A DNA stretch of 64,000 nucleotides, taken from contig JBOZIK010000001.1 in the NCBI GenBank assembly GCA_051453625.1, positions 280,745,269 through 280,809,268 of the forward strand, given 5' to 3'. A program made the translations under genes and the position numbers. The stretch is from Welwitschia mirabilis (lineage: Eukaryota; Gnetophyta; Gnetopsida; Welwitschiales). The notes under the pieces are model-generated. The model was not told where the DNA came from. It did not search any database and was given only the letters and a program-made list of their open reading frames with translations. Of the stretch, positions 12,405 to 25,700 are shown piece after piece. Position 1 is the stretch's first letter. Each line of letters begins with the position of its first letter.

Positions 12405-12416
12405 AGGTTTTAAATT
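12405..12416. repeat. Right target-site duplication of the LINE
   Basis: AGGTTTTAAATT follows the ten-A tail of the LINE and matches the 12 bases before its 5' end at 11 positions. The first A is shared with the tail, so the exact boundary is uncertain by a base or so. Confidence 0.6.
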
Positions 12417-13086
12417 ATGATTAGTTGTGAATCATTTATTGATTTGGCATTTGATTATGTAGCATCAAGGTTTACATTGCTATTTTAAAATAGTAAATTA
12501 TTTGATGAAAAATTCATGATTAAATTTAATAATTCAGAAGTATCATTAGAATAATCAATGCATGAACTTCCAAATGAGAATGATGATGCAAGAAAATCAA
12601 GTTCAAAAATGTTACTATAACAATAAAAGAATTAAACTATTATATTTAAAGATGGCAAACACAACTAACATGTGCATGCATAATTTAAAAAAGAAACTTA
12701 CTAAAAATTAGTAACACTAAATTTAATTAAAATTCAAAAAATTATGTACATGAGAAAAGTTTAAAACCTAGTTCTACCAAAATACAACATTTCAAAAAAA
12801 ATAACATTGTGACATGATGAATGAACTAGCTAGCATAATGGAGAGAAAAAATCTTAGGTTTAGAAAAATTTTAAAATTCTTAGACATTTTTGAATTTGGT
12901 ATTTCTAATTTTTTCATTTTTTTAAAAATGTTAAAAACATAATGATCTAATATTAAATAATATAACAAACTAGGAAGGGCACAATTGATTATCGATACTT
13001 ATGCTTACATGCAAAGTAAAAAGTTAAGATTTCAAAGGGTATACCTAAAGGCCTAATGATGAATTAAAACCTTTAGATAAAATGAC
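12417..13086. other. AT-rich DNA, no gene recognised
   Basis: There is no open frame of note and no repeat boundary visible between the LINE end and the copia LTR start. Confidence 0.4.
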
Positions 13087-13091
13087 AGATG

Positions 13092-13368
13092 TGTTAGATT
13101 ATGTTTTGCCAATTGATGTCAAACTAATGTTTTCTATATAGCAAATTTTTTGTATCTTGTGCAAAAGATGTTAATTACTTACAGGTTGAGAGATTAAACC
13201 AAAACCATCGAATTCTGAGCACTAGAAACCTGTCATTTCTTTTACCCTCTTAAGGGTCGACTGGACTTTCAAGGGCTCGAACTCACATGAAGCAAACAGA
13301 CAGAATGAACTGCATCTAGAGGGGTCGACCGAATTTCTGATGGGATCAGCTGGACCTATAACCTCAAG
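13092..13368 (+). mobile_element. 5' part of a copia LTR (GGTCGACC family)
   Basis: It begins TGTTAGATTATGTTTTGCCA and is clearly homologous to the solo LTR that starts at 18,481. The two can be followed side by side for about 170 bases. It contains several copies of a GGTCGACC-like palindrome (about 13,256 and 13,323). It is cut off by a 100-base gap. Both copies are preceded by AGATG, so the true first base may lie slightly upstream. Confidence 0.75.
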
Positions 13369-13468
13369 NNNNNNNNNNNNNNNNNNNNNNNNNNNNNNNN
13401 NNNNNNNNNNNNNNNNNNNNNNNNNNNNNNNNNNNNNNNNNNNNNNNNNNNNNNNNNNNNNNNNNNNN
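13369..13468. other. Assembly gap (100 N)
   Basis: The gap joins the start of an LTR directly to the gag zinc-knuckle region. The rest of the LTR and most of gag are missing, so either the gap is much larger than 100 bases or the join is false. Confidence 0.95.
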
Positions 13469-14863
13469 AGTTTCTATATAGGAAGAAAAAGGAAGGAGAA
13501 TCAAGTAGAAAGTCAAAAAGGAGTCATCTGAAACACAGAAAGGAGCAAGAAAAAGGTAAAAAAAACCTAATGCTACTCATGCAAAGTATTTGGTCATATG
13601 GCAAATCAATGCCCCAACATAAAGAAAGATAACAGAAAAATAAAGAATCCCTCTTTTATTACCACATGGAATAATTATGATGATAATGATGACAGCTATT
13701 CAGATCAAGAATCAAATAGAGATAGAAAGTTTTCTTTCATGGCAGTTGTGCTATCCCTCAATGATATTCTTAGCACATCCAAGCCTAATGATTTGGACAT
13801 GATAAATGAAGAAGAGAATGAGGTATAAGATACATGTCATGAGCTATATGATAAATGTGAAAAGTTAGCTAAAAGGATAAATGATCTAAACAAAGTAGTA
13901 AAGACTCTTACCAAAGAGAAAGAGGAAATGGAAATGAAGTATAATGTGCTAAAATCTGATAATACCAATATAATTTCTTAGGTAAAAGATCTATCCTTCT
14001 TTGTAAATAAATTTTCTAGTGGTTCTTCTAAATTGGAACAGATGCTTGGAGTACAGAAAACTACTAAAAATAGATCAAATATTGGTTTTAGTTTACAAAA
14101 TTTATAAGAATAAGTAAACTGAAAATGTAAGTATGCTTCTAAACTTTTATGTAACTTTTGTAGTAAATTTCGTCATTCAAATCTTTTTTGCAAAATTAAA
14201 CAATTAATGCTTTTCTCAGATTCTATAAATTCTTTACCATTTAAATTTATTTCTAATGGAAATGTAAACCTAACTCTAACAAGACTAAGTGGGTTAGAGC
14301 TAATAATCTCAAAAGTTTTCTAACATAGATAGCTCTCAAAGGATCAAGTACAAACAGTTGTTATCTAGACAGTGGATGCTCAAGACATATGACTAGAAAA
14401 AGATCAAACTTTCAACACCTAAGGATATTAATGGGAAAGAAGTTATTTTTAGAAACAATAAAAAGGTAAAGATAGAAGGTATAGAATGCATTGAAGGAGG
14501 TAAGTTATCTAAACTTGATGATGTGCTTTATTTGAATGGTTTGAAACATAATTTATTGAGCATTAGTCAATTATGTGACAAAGATCACAAAGTAACTTTT
14601 GGAAAATTAAAATGCGAATTATAGATGTGAAAACAAATGTTGTTATCTTTACTACAAAACTAGTAGATAATATCTATAGAATAGATACTTGTTTGATTGA
14701 TCAGTTAAATCATACAAACTACGACATGGAAAATAGAAACATTAACTTAAAATTTGATAAATCTAAACGTTTTTTGGAAAACTCTAAAGTAACATCTTGT
14801 TTCTGGAATTTACTTATCAATCACAAAAATGAACTAGGGGTTTACTCACCGTCCTTTGGCTAA
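13469..14863 (+). pseudogene. Copia gag-protease-GAG_pre-integrase relic
   Basis: The C-terminal gag knuckle CYSCKVFGHMANQC (13,572-13,613) has intact C-X2-C-X4-H-X4-C spacing. It is followed by an acidic serine-rich stretch and then by a coiled-coil-like stretch rich in K and E (about 13,850-13,975), as in Sirevirus-type copia gag. The protease block CYLDSGCSRHMTRK (about 14,361) keeps the D-S-G catalytic triplet. LDDVLYLNGLKHNLLSISQL, with one residue altered here, lies near 14,514-14,573 and leads into the pre-integrase segment. The open part 14,612-14,863 (83 residues) then runs off into LTR-like DNA, so integrase, RT and RNase H are absent. Frameshifts and stops lie between blocks. Confidence 0.75.
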
Positions 14864-15360
14864 TTAAAGGGTAGTTAACCAATTTGGTTGACTGGCCTAA
14901 AAGCTCGGCCACTCGGACCCCTTCTAGTACTATAGACCCACATCTCGACAGGTCGATCAAAACCTCAAGCAGTTAACTGGACCTGATGGATCACAATGTG
15001 GAAGTACCATCGGTAGATCAAATTTCTTTCTTTATTTTTCCTTATTTCCCATAGTCTATAAAAGAAAGAAATCCCTAAATCAATTTTCTTATGTTTTAGC
15101 CTTCTCCATCTCTCAAATCCAAGGCTTTTTCTTCTAGATCCAGNNNNNNNNNNNNNNNNNNNNNNNNNNNNNNNNNNNNNNNNNNNNNNNNNNNNNNNNN
15201 NNNNNNNNNNNNNNNNNNNNNNNNNNNNNNNNNNNNNNNNNNNNNNNNNNNNNNNNNNNNNNNNNNNNNNNNNNNNNNNNNNNNNNNNNNNNNNNNNNNN
15301 NNNNNNNNNNNNNNNNNNNNNNNNNNNNNNCTCTTTTGTACACCCTTAAGTAAGTGAAAT
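14864..15360 (+). mobile_element. LTR-like fragment (GGTCGACC family), with gap
   Basis: Immediately after the truncated copia coding part, the sequence switches to the same kind of palindrome-bearing DNA as the LTRs (GGTTGACTGG at about 14,887, AGGTCGATC at about 14,951). A TATA-like TCTATAAAAGA at about 15,056 and the GTCGAC-type motifs suggest U3/R sequence. A gap of 187 N (15,144-15,330) interrupts it. Confidence 0.5.
15144..15330. other. Assembly gap (187 N)
   Basis: Undetermined bases lie inside the LTR-like fragment. Confidence 0.99.
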
Positions 15361-18300
15361 TGATTCTTTAATTATAAAACTGACTTGTTAATCCTATGGG
15401 CATATTTTATATTAGATTACTAATTTGTTATAGTGTTTGCATTATCTGTTAATGTAGATTAATGTATGATTGAATCTAGCCTTCTTTTTAATCACTAATG
15501 CATTTATGATTACTAGCCATGTAATAGTTCATTTTGAATGTTCTTTTGTATTTAATTTTTCAAGTTGATTGCTTTAATGTTTTGTTAGCATTTTAGTAAG
15601 ATTACATCTTTGATACATTAGTGCTTATGATCTCTTGCATGTAATGCTACTTTTCCTAAATCTTATTGTAAAGTGATCTAGCTCTGAACATGGTAATATT
15701 TTGGTATCGCAAGTTCTTTTCATCTATAGTTATAATCTTTGAGATCTTTAATACATGACCTACTGCTTATCCAAAAAACCCCTCATTGCTTAATGATCTA
15801 TCATTTTGAATATAAGACATGATAGTGATTTTTGCAGTTCTATTTATTTAGGCTTTCTTATTATTTTCTTTTATGAACAATCATTCTTAATACTTAGGAT
15901 AAGAAATTAATACTTTTAACCTTTATAAGGGAAAAAAACAAATCCTTAAACATTCTTTTGCTATTAGATTCAAAAAATTGCTAGCTTTGACCCTTTTTTT
16001 TTTTTTTAATTCTTGTGGATGTATGACAATTAGGGTTTTTCATAGTAGAATAGACCATTTTAGTTTTATAAGTGGCTTACATCTTCCTTCTTGAATTTAT
16101 CTTTTTTATTCTTTTTATTTTGGCCACTACCTCTATTCTTGTTTTTTAATTTACTACATCTACTTCCATGGTTGTTTCCTTTGCTGTCTTACTTGCTACT
16201 CCCTTCATTCTAGTTAGATTTAGCATTTGTAGAACTAATTTTGAGGTCATTCCATTAGATTGTGTTCTACTACTTATTAAGATCGACTAAGAATCTAGAT
16301 AACATTTAAAAATCAATATTCTTCATATTTGCATCATTAATGGTTTTATGATGAAAAGGCTATATGCTATGATAAATCAAGTACTCTTAATTAGGAATGT
16401 GCATGCACGACATTGGTGCTCATAGTCCTTATCAAGAATCTACTTAATTCTTTATAGCTCATTAAGTACCCCTAATGTATTACCTCTTTCCATGTAAATA
16501 TTGTTTATCCTATCACTAAATAGATGTACTCCATCATTGATTTCTTACTAAATGCTACCTTGAACATTTTTATAGTGTCATATATAATTGTAGATTTTTA
16601 ATACCATTTGATAACTACGTTTATTCGTGATTAAAAGAAGTCAAGAAAATAAAACTTTATTAATGGCATAGCATTTTGTAATTTCTTTATTACCTAATAA
16701 TGATGAAGAGTTATTATTCCCTTTTAAATAATTCCTACACATTTATTCATCCTTAGCTACTAGAATGAATCTACTATACCACTTGTCCTAGTTAGACTCA
16801 CCTTCTAAGATCAAAACCATGTTTTTCTTGAAATTAATCAATATAATTATCATTAATCTTAAACACAATAAATCCACTTAATTTTGACCTTTTAGGATTT
16901 TGGAGTCATGAAGACTATTGAAGTATAGATAGTAGTGTGAAGTCTAAAATATATTACATGTGTCCTTTTAAGTTTTAACATCTTATATAACCCCTAATGC
17001 ATAATTCATAATTTACATTATCTGAATAATGAATTGTATTCTATGTACTAGAATAAGATAGGAGTTGAAATTAAAAAGAATTAAATAATAAAAGTTTACT
17101 TTTACCATTATTAAAAAAACCAAAAATCTTTTATCTTTGATCTTCAAACTCCTCTTGGTATTAAATCTCCTTTAGTGCATCAAACATGCTTCTAGTGTTT
17201 AACCCTCCCCTAGGAAATTAAATCCTCACTAATGCAACACTTCTCTCTTACTATCAAACTTGGTTATTAGGTGTCAAAGAGGTATTTGGCATGAAACCTT
17301 AGCATATGACATTAAGGCATCACATCTAAAATGATGGCATATATGACATCTAATTCTAAAGCATCAAATTTAAATGGTAATGCATGTCATGTTTGAGGGC
17401 ATGTGTGATGTTTGATGTGCATGTGATGTTAGATGATGCATATAACATTTCATGACATAACATATTACATTAGAAATGTAATGTTTAGCATTTATTGTTA
17501 GAGGATATTACACTATGTGTACCAGGTGTATGACATTTGACATCTTGGCATATGACACTCTGAAGTATGATATCATGTGATAATCATAGAAAAATATAAT
17601 TGTGGAAATGTAATTTTAAATAAAAAATGAGGTTTTTCATTGTTTTAAGCCGCTTTTCATTATTCTTTCTCCTATAATCCCTTAAACACCCTAAGATTCT
17701 ATTAGCAAGAGATCTAAACCTTTGGAATCAATAGTTGCTTTATAAATCCTTTTCAAATACTATGAACAATTAGATTTTCACCTTGGTAACCCTTAATCCA
17801 TAATAGTAAGCAATTTAAATGCACAATATTACTACACATCTCTTAGCTATAATCTAGCTAATTTATCTAAAGATTTTACCAGCACTCTTAAAATGCCCAA
17901 TATTAGTTGTAACTTCTTATCTATCATCCTGATTGTATTTTGAAATCTCTTGTTCAACTTGTAAAACATGTCTTTTCTTAAGGTCGTATGATGAATTACT
18001 ATAGTATCCATTATCTAACATTTTTCTATAATAGAAACAAATAAATTCACACAACCTACTATGTTTGCATGATCTTCAACTAGACCAGCTTAGTGTCATG
18101 CTTCAAACATTTAATGTTTTCTCCATGTTCCTCCTCCATGTGTTTGACAAAGGTTGTGGATTCATTTTTACTATCATAAGATCCTAATACCCATATTATC
18201 TCTTTTATTTGACATGCCTAATACTTCTTTATAAGGTAGTTGATTATATTGTAATTTTTATAATTTTTTCTCTTAAACATTAATGGATAAAATATTTAAA

Positions 18301-18480
18301 GGTTATAAATGACATATTTATTATTGAATTTAATTCTTATAATTACAAAATTCATGATTGTTACTTGGGTTTTATTATGCGAAATATGCTAATCTATCCA
18401 TTTTTCAATCCAAGCATGAATGCCTAGGAAAATAATGCCATTGTCAAATCCATGATGTTGTGATGTTTTAGAGTAAGATG
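15361..18480. other. AT-rich DNA, no gene recognised
   Basis: Stops are frequent in every frame and I matched no protein motif. The segment sits between two pieces of the same copia family and may include further decayed element. A stretch rich in short ATGACAT/CATGTGATG words at 17,270-17,590 is listed separately. Confidence 0.4.
17270..17590. repeat. Cryptic short-word repeat (GCATATGACAT / GATGTNAGATG type)
   Basis: About 320 bases are built largely from related words such as GCATATGACAT, GGCATATATGACAT, CATGTGATGTTAGATGATGC and GACATTTGACATCTTGGC. There is no fixed period. It looks like an old, degenerated simple repeat or satellite-like patch. Confidence 0.5.
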
Positions 18481-19759
18481 TGTTAGATTATGTTTTGCCA
18501 ATTGATTTTAAACTAATATTTTATGTATAGCAAATTTTGTGTATCTTGTGTAGAAGATGTTAATTACTTGTAGGTCGAAAGATGAAACCAAAACCATCGA
18601 ATTCTAAGCACTAGAAACATACCAATTATTTTACCCTTATGGGGTCAACCAAATTTGAGGACCTGATAAACAGTATTCTTGGACTGAATGATAAAGAGTT
18701 GACCAGACCTATGATGGGGTCAACCGGATCTGTGAACCAAGGAATAGTACTTCTCAACTAATTATCAAGGGGTTTACTAGACTTATGATAACCGAACTCA
18801 AGCACTGTGCAGCTGATACTCCTAAGCTGATCATCATGGGGTTGACCTGACACCTAAAGGAGTCGACCGAACCTGATGCTAGAAAATGGAAAGAATTTTA
18901 TCAAGACAAGTGGGCAACCAAATTTTATTGTAGGCGACCAAACTTGAATTGACAAGACCTAGATGGGGTTAACCGGACATGAAGCTGTAAGAAATTAGAA
19001 CAACCGAAATTTTCTAGTCATTATGTATCCATTATATAGCCATTGAGTATCCATTTTCTAGCCATTTATAATCATTGGAAGTGCATTTCAAATGTAATAA
19101 ACCCTAAAAGCCTTTCAATATAAATCGCCAAGAGATAGATGACTATAAAATCCTTTTGGAATAATTTACAATTATGTTAATTTGTTGGATCTAAGGAAGG
19201 AGCACTATAATCTTGTAATATTCACTGTTATATCTTAGCATCTGTACTTATGACTAAGGGAGATCTACCATATCTATCATCTCTACATTCAAGATCAGAT
19301 CATGTGCTTCATCTTTATTACATCTACAGGAGAAGATCTCCATCAATTCTACTAAGTCAAGAACGAGTGATATTTGTACATCACGGCATTCTTACCATCA
19401 CTATTACATACTCTGAAGGTTAAGACTGAATCTACAAAAGTCAGTTTGTAAAGGTTATAGGTGGATCTGCAATGCCTGGTAGAGTTAACAAAGATCCGGA
19501 TCAACCTTGGGGATAAGCTAATCATTGAGAGTGGAGTAGGGAGTTTCCTAAACCACTATAAATCCTGCATGCATCTATTTGATACTTTTGTGCTTTCAGT
19601 TAGTTTATTGCTTTATATCCGTTAGCTTTTTTTTCATGCATGTTTTGCATTAGTGAATTATTTTGTGTCAATTTCTAATTTATCTTGGATTTGTTTAGAA
19701 TATTGTGTTGTAATTTTAAGAACTTATTCACCCCCACTTTAGGGTTCTTGATCCTATCA
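18481..19759 (+). mobile_element. Solo copia LTR, about 1.28 kb (GGTCGACC family)
   Basis: It starts TGTTAGATTATGTT and ends GATCCTATCA, giving short inverted ends TGTTAG...C-TATCA. The end CACCCCCACTTTAGGGTTC followed by the ATCCTATCA terminus resembles the ends of the two Sirevirus-like LTRs at 49.06 and 57.37 kb. No primer-binding site follows, and the flanks AGATG and TGATG match at four of five bases, so it looks like a solo LTR left by recombination. It contains at least six degenerate copies of a GGTCGACCGGA-like motif between 18,640 and 18,980, and an ATATAAATC TATA-like site near 19,120. Confidence 0.7.
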
Positions 19760-22700
19760 TGATGAAGCTTAAATTTATAATAACATAAGATATTAATAGT
19801 CATAATTTTTTATTACTTTTAGAATTATAATACTTCACATAGAGGTATTTTTGTATTTTATAGATGATAAAGTCCTTGGATGTTTAAAGAGCTCAAAATA
19901 ATGCATTATGATCTAATTTAAGGCTAATTTTAATGATCATTATTAGGAGGTCAATATCAAGGGCAATAATGTAGAGAATAAAAGACTTCTTTAACCTACT
20001 GATTCTAGAGATGTCTCATAGTTCCTTTTCCATTATCATATCTCATTCACTTGCTAATGAAATGATTCTAACTAATTTTTACATCAAATGCATGATATTA
20101 GATCATATCAAAGTTTATCAAGACATTAGTCCCTTGGAAATTTGCATTCTGGGAGCCATAATTTATTAATTACAAATTATTTTTTACTTAAATATTAGTT
20201 AAAAGGATTAAAATTAAGTAAATTTATAATTTTGGATTTTAGTGATTGCTAGTGCAATTATGTGTAGCACTGCAATGCCACTTCCTTACACAAATTGGCG
20301 CTACAGTGCCATGTGACTATTGACAATTTCTTAATGTAAATCACATTGTGAAAATCACAAGTTATGACAACTTCTTTGCCTAAAACTAATCCCAGTGCAT
20401 CTCTCAAGCATTCGCCATCCCCCTCCCCCCACCCCTTCCTCCCCCTTCTCCTCCCACCCTAACTAATAAATGCCAAACTGAACATCTAACCACATCATGC
20501 TAAAATAATGCCATGTTAAATAAAAATACATGCTCATAGGTTGATTTTCAAGCATTTTGAGTACATTCTATATCTTATTTCTTTATTTTCAACTTGATAT
20601 TCTCTTTATGTCAACTTTGGAAACCTTTTCTATTCTACATTCTCATCCATTAGTGTCATAGACATCCATTTTTATCCTCTTACATCCTCTCGCAATTCAT
20701 TTTCCATCTCCTTTTCTTCCATTTCTATTCATTTGGAGGGCATTGCAATGGTGATGAAGTGTAGGTGAATGGGTGGCATACGAGGAGGAGAAGGCATTAG
20801 ATATTATAAGGATTTATATTGAAAACTAATGTAAAGGGTTTTGATTACATCTAAAATAAATAAGTGTTCTTTCTCTTTATGTCTCTATTCTCACGTTTAC
20901 TTAGTTTATGCATTTTCATTATGTATTTCTTTCAATCAGACTTCTTATAACATGTTGCATATTTAGTTCTAACAGAATTGTAGAACATTTAGTACCTATT
21001 ATAGAATTGTCTAATTTTTCATGTTTGGTGACTTCTTGTCAAAGAAAGCATGTGTTTTATTACTCCTTTTCTCTTCTTTCCTCCATTCTTCTTATTTCTT
21101 CTGTTACATTTTCTACAATTCTATCTTTTTTTTTTAAGTGATGGATGATGAATTTCTATTTTTCATTTCCAATGGCATAAATTTAGCATGTCCATATTTA
21201 CTTGATTGAATTCTAAAAATGAAATTTTTCACTAGTATTTTTCATGCTCTTTCTGTTTTTTCAAATAAAAGTAGAACTAGTTAATTTCAGTGCTTATTTT
21301 AATCATATCTCTTTCTCTGTAGCTCTAATTACTCTAAAATTTTATTACTAGATTCCTCTCATAATTTAAAAACTTTCATGTTTTTAAGTCTAAACATAAA
21401 CTTAGGTTCCAAAATTTCAGGACCATTCACAATAAAGCTACATCTTTACTCAAAACTTATTTGAATTGTGAAATATTAAAATTTTCATTTTTGCATATTA
21501 AAATTTTCTATTAGCATTAATGTGTTGTTAGAAAGTCAAGATATAATATTCTATTATTTTTTTAGTACTTTGAAAATATTAAATCTAGTTTTTCTCTAGT
21601 ATTATAGTTTTCTTAATATTCTTGGTCAAAATAGATTGACTATAACTTTTGAAAATTGTTCTAGTAAGTGTTTCTTATCAATTTTAGTTGATTTCACATA
21701 ATCTTGAATATTTGGTTAATGATTAAAGGGTTAACTTATGTGTGCATTACATCGGAATATAATCACAACTAGATAAACCTTATATCACCAATCAGATGCT
21801 CAGTCAGTGAGATAAGGTAATATGCAACACGCGCCTAGGGTCCTCATGTGTTGTATCAGTTTAAGCCTCAGCTCACTTAGGTATATCCTCCAACTGCAAT
21901 TACTTAAGAAAGAAGCCTAACTTACCAACCATATGCTTGATTGTTACCCGGGTGAAAACTACTATAGCTCAATGTCCATGACTAGTGTCAACCTTGCTTG
22001 CAACTGCACAACGCCCTCTTATGTAATGCTTTCAGTGTTGTAAAAAGTTTTAAAACCCTTTTTTGAGTTTATTCTCTTCTTGTCCTCTCTCTTTTATCTC
22101 TTTTATTTGTTTCTTCTGATTGAAATATAACAAAATTAACTAACTTTCACTTTAATTGCATAAACATTTACATACTGGTTTTTATTAATTACTTGTTAAT
22201 TCATAACTTGATTTTGATGTTACATCACTTTTATAACTCATTTCAAACTTAATTAAGAGTTATCTTTCAAGTCAAATGTATTGATACTTAGTGAAAATAT
22301 TTTTGAAGTTGACTGATTTGCTTTGTTAGTTTGAATATTCATGTTTTCAAAGTATTATCTTTTGATTTTAAGTTATTAAAGTATTAGTGTAGAATATAAT
22401 TTATTTGAGAATCTCCCATGCATCCATTTTATATTATCTTAAATGGTAAAATTTTCATGAAAAATTATTTTTGTTTAATAATGATTTAAGAAGTTTTAGC
22501 TATTTTAACTCTTTTAATCATTTATTTAAGTTATAAATGATCATTAGATTATTAGTGAATGTTTATAGAAGATTATTTCTTTCTTATTTAATGTATTTTT
22601 ATTTTCACATCTTGTGAATATTTACTCTTTTTACACATGTATTTCTTAATGTTTATCATATACATTTGTTATAATTACATGAAAGTCCTTTAGATATAGT

Positions 22701-25700
22701 TATTTTATCATGTAAAATGACAATTTGATAAAGTAATAAATACTATTTTCAAGATAACCTACTAAAGTTTTTCCTCGATTTGATATATGAAATTTGAACC
22801 AAGAGATTGATTTATGCTTTATTGTGAATTATTTAGGCTTAATTGCCTTTTATTGAGTTAAATTATTATATTAAGTACACAAATATTTTTATGAAGGCTT
22901 AAAGCATAATCTCCTAAATTTATAAATTAATTTTTTCCTTTGTTTAATGATACATATTTTTATCCTTCATGTGATGATCATTCTTGAGTTATAAGCACTA
23001 ACGTGCATCTGAAATTACAACAATTTCTAAAAAAACTAATAAAATCTATATTTATCATCAAATGCTTCATAGAAAATATGTCAAATTTGTAATCCTAGTA
23101 TGATGAATTTAAATTACAAGAAAAAAGAATCTTCTTTTTCCATAGACAAAATATAAATGATGAGAAAGCTACGATGATAGTTAAATAAAGACCAAAAAAA
23201 TAAAAATACTTGAAGTAAACAATTAGTATTATAAAAGTGGCAAGGAATCCATCTAATGACAAGATAAAGAAAAAAGAACATTAGGTCTAGTATACAACTA
23301 GTTTCACATGTTATAGCTAACCATGATTCTAATTATGCCTAAAAGATTATAACAACTACATGACGATTTTAACTCATTTTAGTTATAACGTCTACTAAGA
23401 TAAAAGATAAGATAACTTATAAGTCTGAAATGCATTAATGAAAAAAGAAGTAAAATAGATAACCTTGTAGGTAAATGTCAATAATAGGAATAAACATTAA
23501 GGATAGAAGCTAACATCAAAGATTAATCTATATTATAGATGAATATCACCAATAGATGCAATCATTTCTTAAATGTGTATGAATATCACATCCATAAAAC
23601 CATGTGTAAGAAAACTACCCCCTTAGGAAAAGAAGTTATACTAACATGGAGTATTTCAAGAATGGATTTGGAATAGAATGCTCAACTCAACATAGATGTG
23701 TTCTCCATAAGAAGGACATTGGCTTACATATTGAGTGTAGGCACATCACCACCTAAGAATAGATGTTAAAAAATAATATCTCTAGGGTAAAACACACATG
23801 TTCATGGACATATTACAAACAGTTCCTTCAATAAAATATATTCTTAGGTTGTTTAATACATTACTATGGCCTATAAGTTAACATGAATTATATCTTAGCT
23901 CTAAACTCTAATATACCATTGTGTTAATAAACTAAATTATCATAGTGTACTCTTAAATCTTCTTGGCACATAGACTAATGTGGACTCCATAGGTTTAACT
24001 CTACAACATTTTCTAATTTATTCAAATGAACCTTAAAAATAGTATAAAAAATATATGTTAGTAATTTAAGTCCTTCACATGATTTTATGGGTAAGATGTA
24101 GTAAATATCCATACTAAGATGATAAAATAAGCATCATAAAGGGATTCAAATATAGAATATTCATGTCTTAATAATCAAGCCCAAGAAAAACCATTACCAC
24201 TTGAAGGTCCAAGTATTATGTACAATAAGAAGACATAGGACATATTCCTATATAATTAAAATGACAAAAAATTTAGAAATTATGTACATCTTTAGTTATT
24301 TTGGTAGGTTAGATGTTCATTTATTATAAAAACATATGTCAAATTTAGGGAAAAACTAATCTTAACAAAACTCACTAATTGACAAAGTCTTTGGATTTTT
24401 GAATATTAGAGGAAGAAAATAAACTACATGAGCTACCTTCACAAGAAATATTAAAATATATAGAAAATAATAAAAGCAAAAGTTTTTATTATCAAGTAAA
24501 ACATTGAAAATTAAGTATATTAGTAGAAGCTAATAGAGACTTTAAGGATGATAATGATCTTAACATAACATCTTAGAAAACTATAAAACTACTCATAAAT
24601 AAAATTAAAAGCTCTCCTTTACTACATGGTGTCTTGATTCTCTTATTTTAGTCTTTAATATTAGAAGTAGAAATTACTTTGTAAAAGTAAAAAGATCATA
24701 ATATATGAACCATGCTAGTTAGATAGTGTATAATATATTCTAATTAAAATATCTTAAAAACTAATATACAACATAAAAAGGATAAAAACCAACTAAAAAT
24801 TACATATAGGACAATATGATCTCTAGTTTTTCTACAGGGAAAGTAATTACCAATGAAATAATAGTAGTCAATATTTTACAAATGGATTGATCACTAAATA
24901 TCTAGTGGAAATTAACAAGATGAATAGAAAAAATGTTTTTCATTTGAAAGGAAGTAATCAACTTTTTAACTAGCTAGTTATTTATTATAGTCTATGCAAC
25001 TCTTGTTCTTTTATCATTAAGAAGGGCATATGTATCTACATTTGTTATGCTATAAAAAGGAAATAATAGAGTAGATCTAGAAAATAGAAGGAAGATACAT
25101 CAACTACTTCATGACCTTTTGATTTTTGTTTTTCTTCCTCTAATAAATAGCAGCCAACCTCTTCAGGTTCTTTTAATTAAAATGTCTCTAAATGAAATAA
25201 ATAGTTAATAATCATGCCTAAAGAGATAGCTAAGCATAGTAAATACTATAATCTCACATGAATTAAGATGGTTTTTTAGATAGTTTCAAATAAGAAACGA
25301 AGATATTTGAGTCCTCATTAGATAATCAAAATGCCTCAATAAGCCACCCTTTTAGCTTTAAGTTGACACAGAATGAATTTCATGTCGTAGCCACTTTATC
25401 CATGTAACAATCTAACCTTTTAGTTACAAAGACAGATAATGCCTTTGCAATTCTTTCAGATTTAATGAAAGTAACATAATGAACCTCATTGTGAATTTCT
25501 CTCAACCCTGGAATGAGAATAACCCACAACAATTTTGATTAAGATTATCCATGGAACATCCAGGATCTTATGGATATACTTTGCATGAAACACATTACTA
25601 TGGAACTTTTAGGTTTTTTTCCTAGAATCTTAATTTTATTTTTCTTTAAGAATTAAAATCTTAAATGTCACTATAGAAATAGTTTCTAATAGTTTTATCA
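19760..25700. other. AT-rich DNA, no gene recognised
   Basis: About 6 kb without a credible gene or recognisable element. Details seen: a pyrimidine-rich, C-heavy tract at about 20,413-20,459, a less AT-rich patch at 21,740-22,020 of unknown nature, and one 77-codon hydrophobic open frame (20,908-21,141) that has no supporting feature. Confidence 0.45.
20413..20459. repeat. C/T-rich low-complexity tract
   Basis: Almost uninterrupted pyrimidines with long C runs (CCCCCTCCCCCC) stand out in otherwise AT-rich sequence. Confidence 0.8.

Larger units (their letters stand above)
5482..12405 (+). mobile_element. L1-type LINE retrotransposon, near full length, degenerate
   Basis: The element contains, in order, an ORF1 relic with a DUF4283-like segment and zinc knuckles, an apurinic-type endonuclease and a non-LTR reverse transcriptase. 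It ends in ten A residues (12,396-12,405). It is bracketed by AGGTTTCAAATT (5,470-5,481) and AGGTTTTAAATT (12,405-12,416), an 11 of 12 match that is a plausible target-site duplication. The apparent length is about 6.9 kb including 691, 100 and 10 undetermined bases. Many stops and frameshifts break both ORFs. The last 2 kb (10.4-12.4 kb) is not recognised as a domain. It lies beside the gypsy relic and may have inserted into it. Confidence 0.8.

Noticed and set aside
12430-12500. Possible gypsy protease start (FIDLAFDYVAS)
   Set aside because: Only one short block fits, the catalytic D-S/T-G is not visible, and no neighbouring gypsy domain supports it.
20908-21141. 77-codon hydrophobic open frame
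   Set aside because: AT-rich DNA commonly gives hydrophobic chance frames; no family match, no context.
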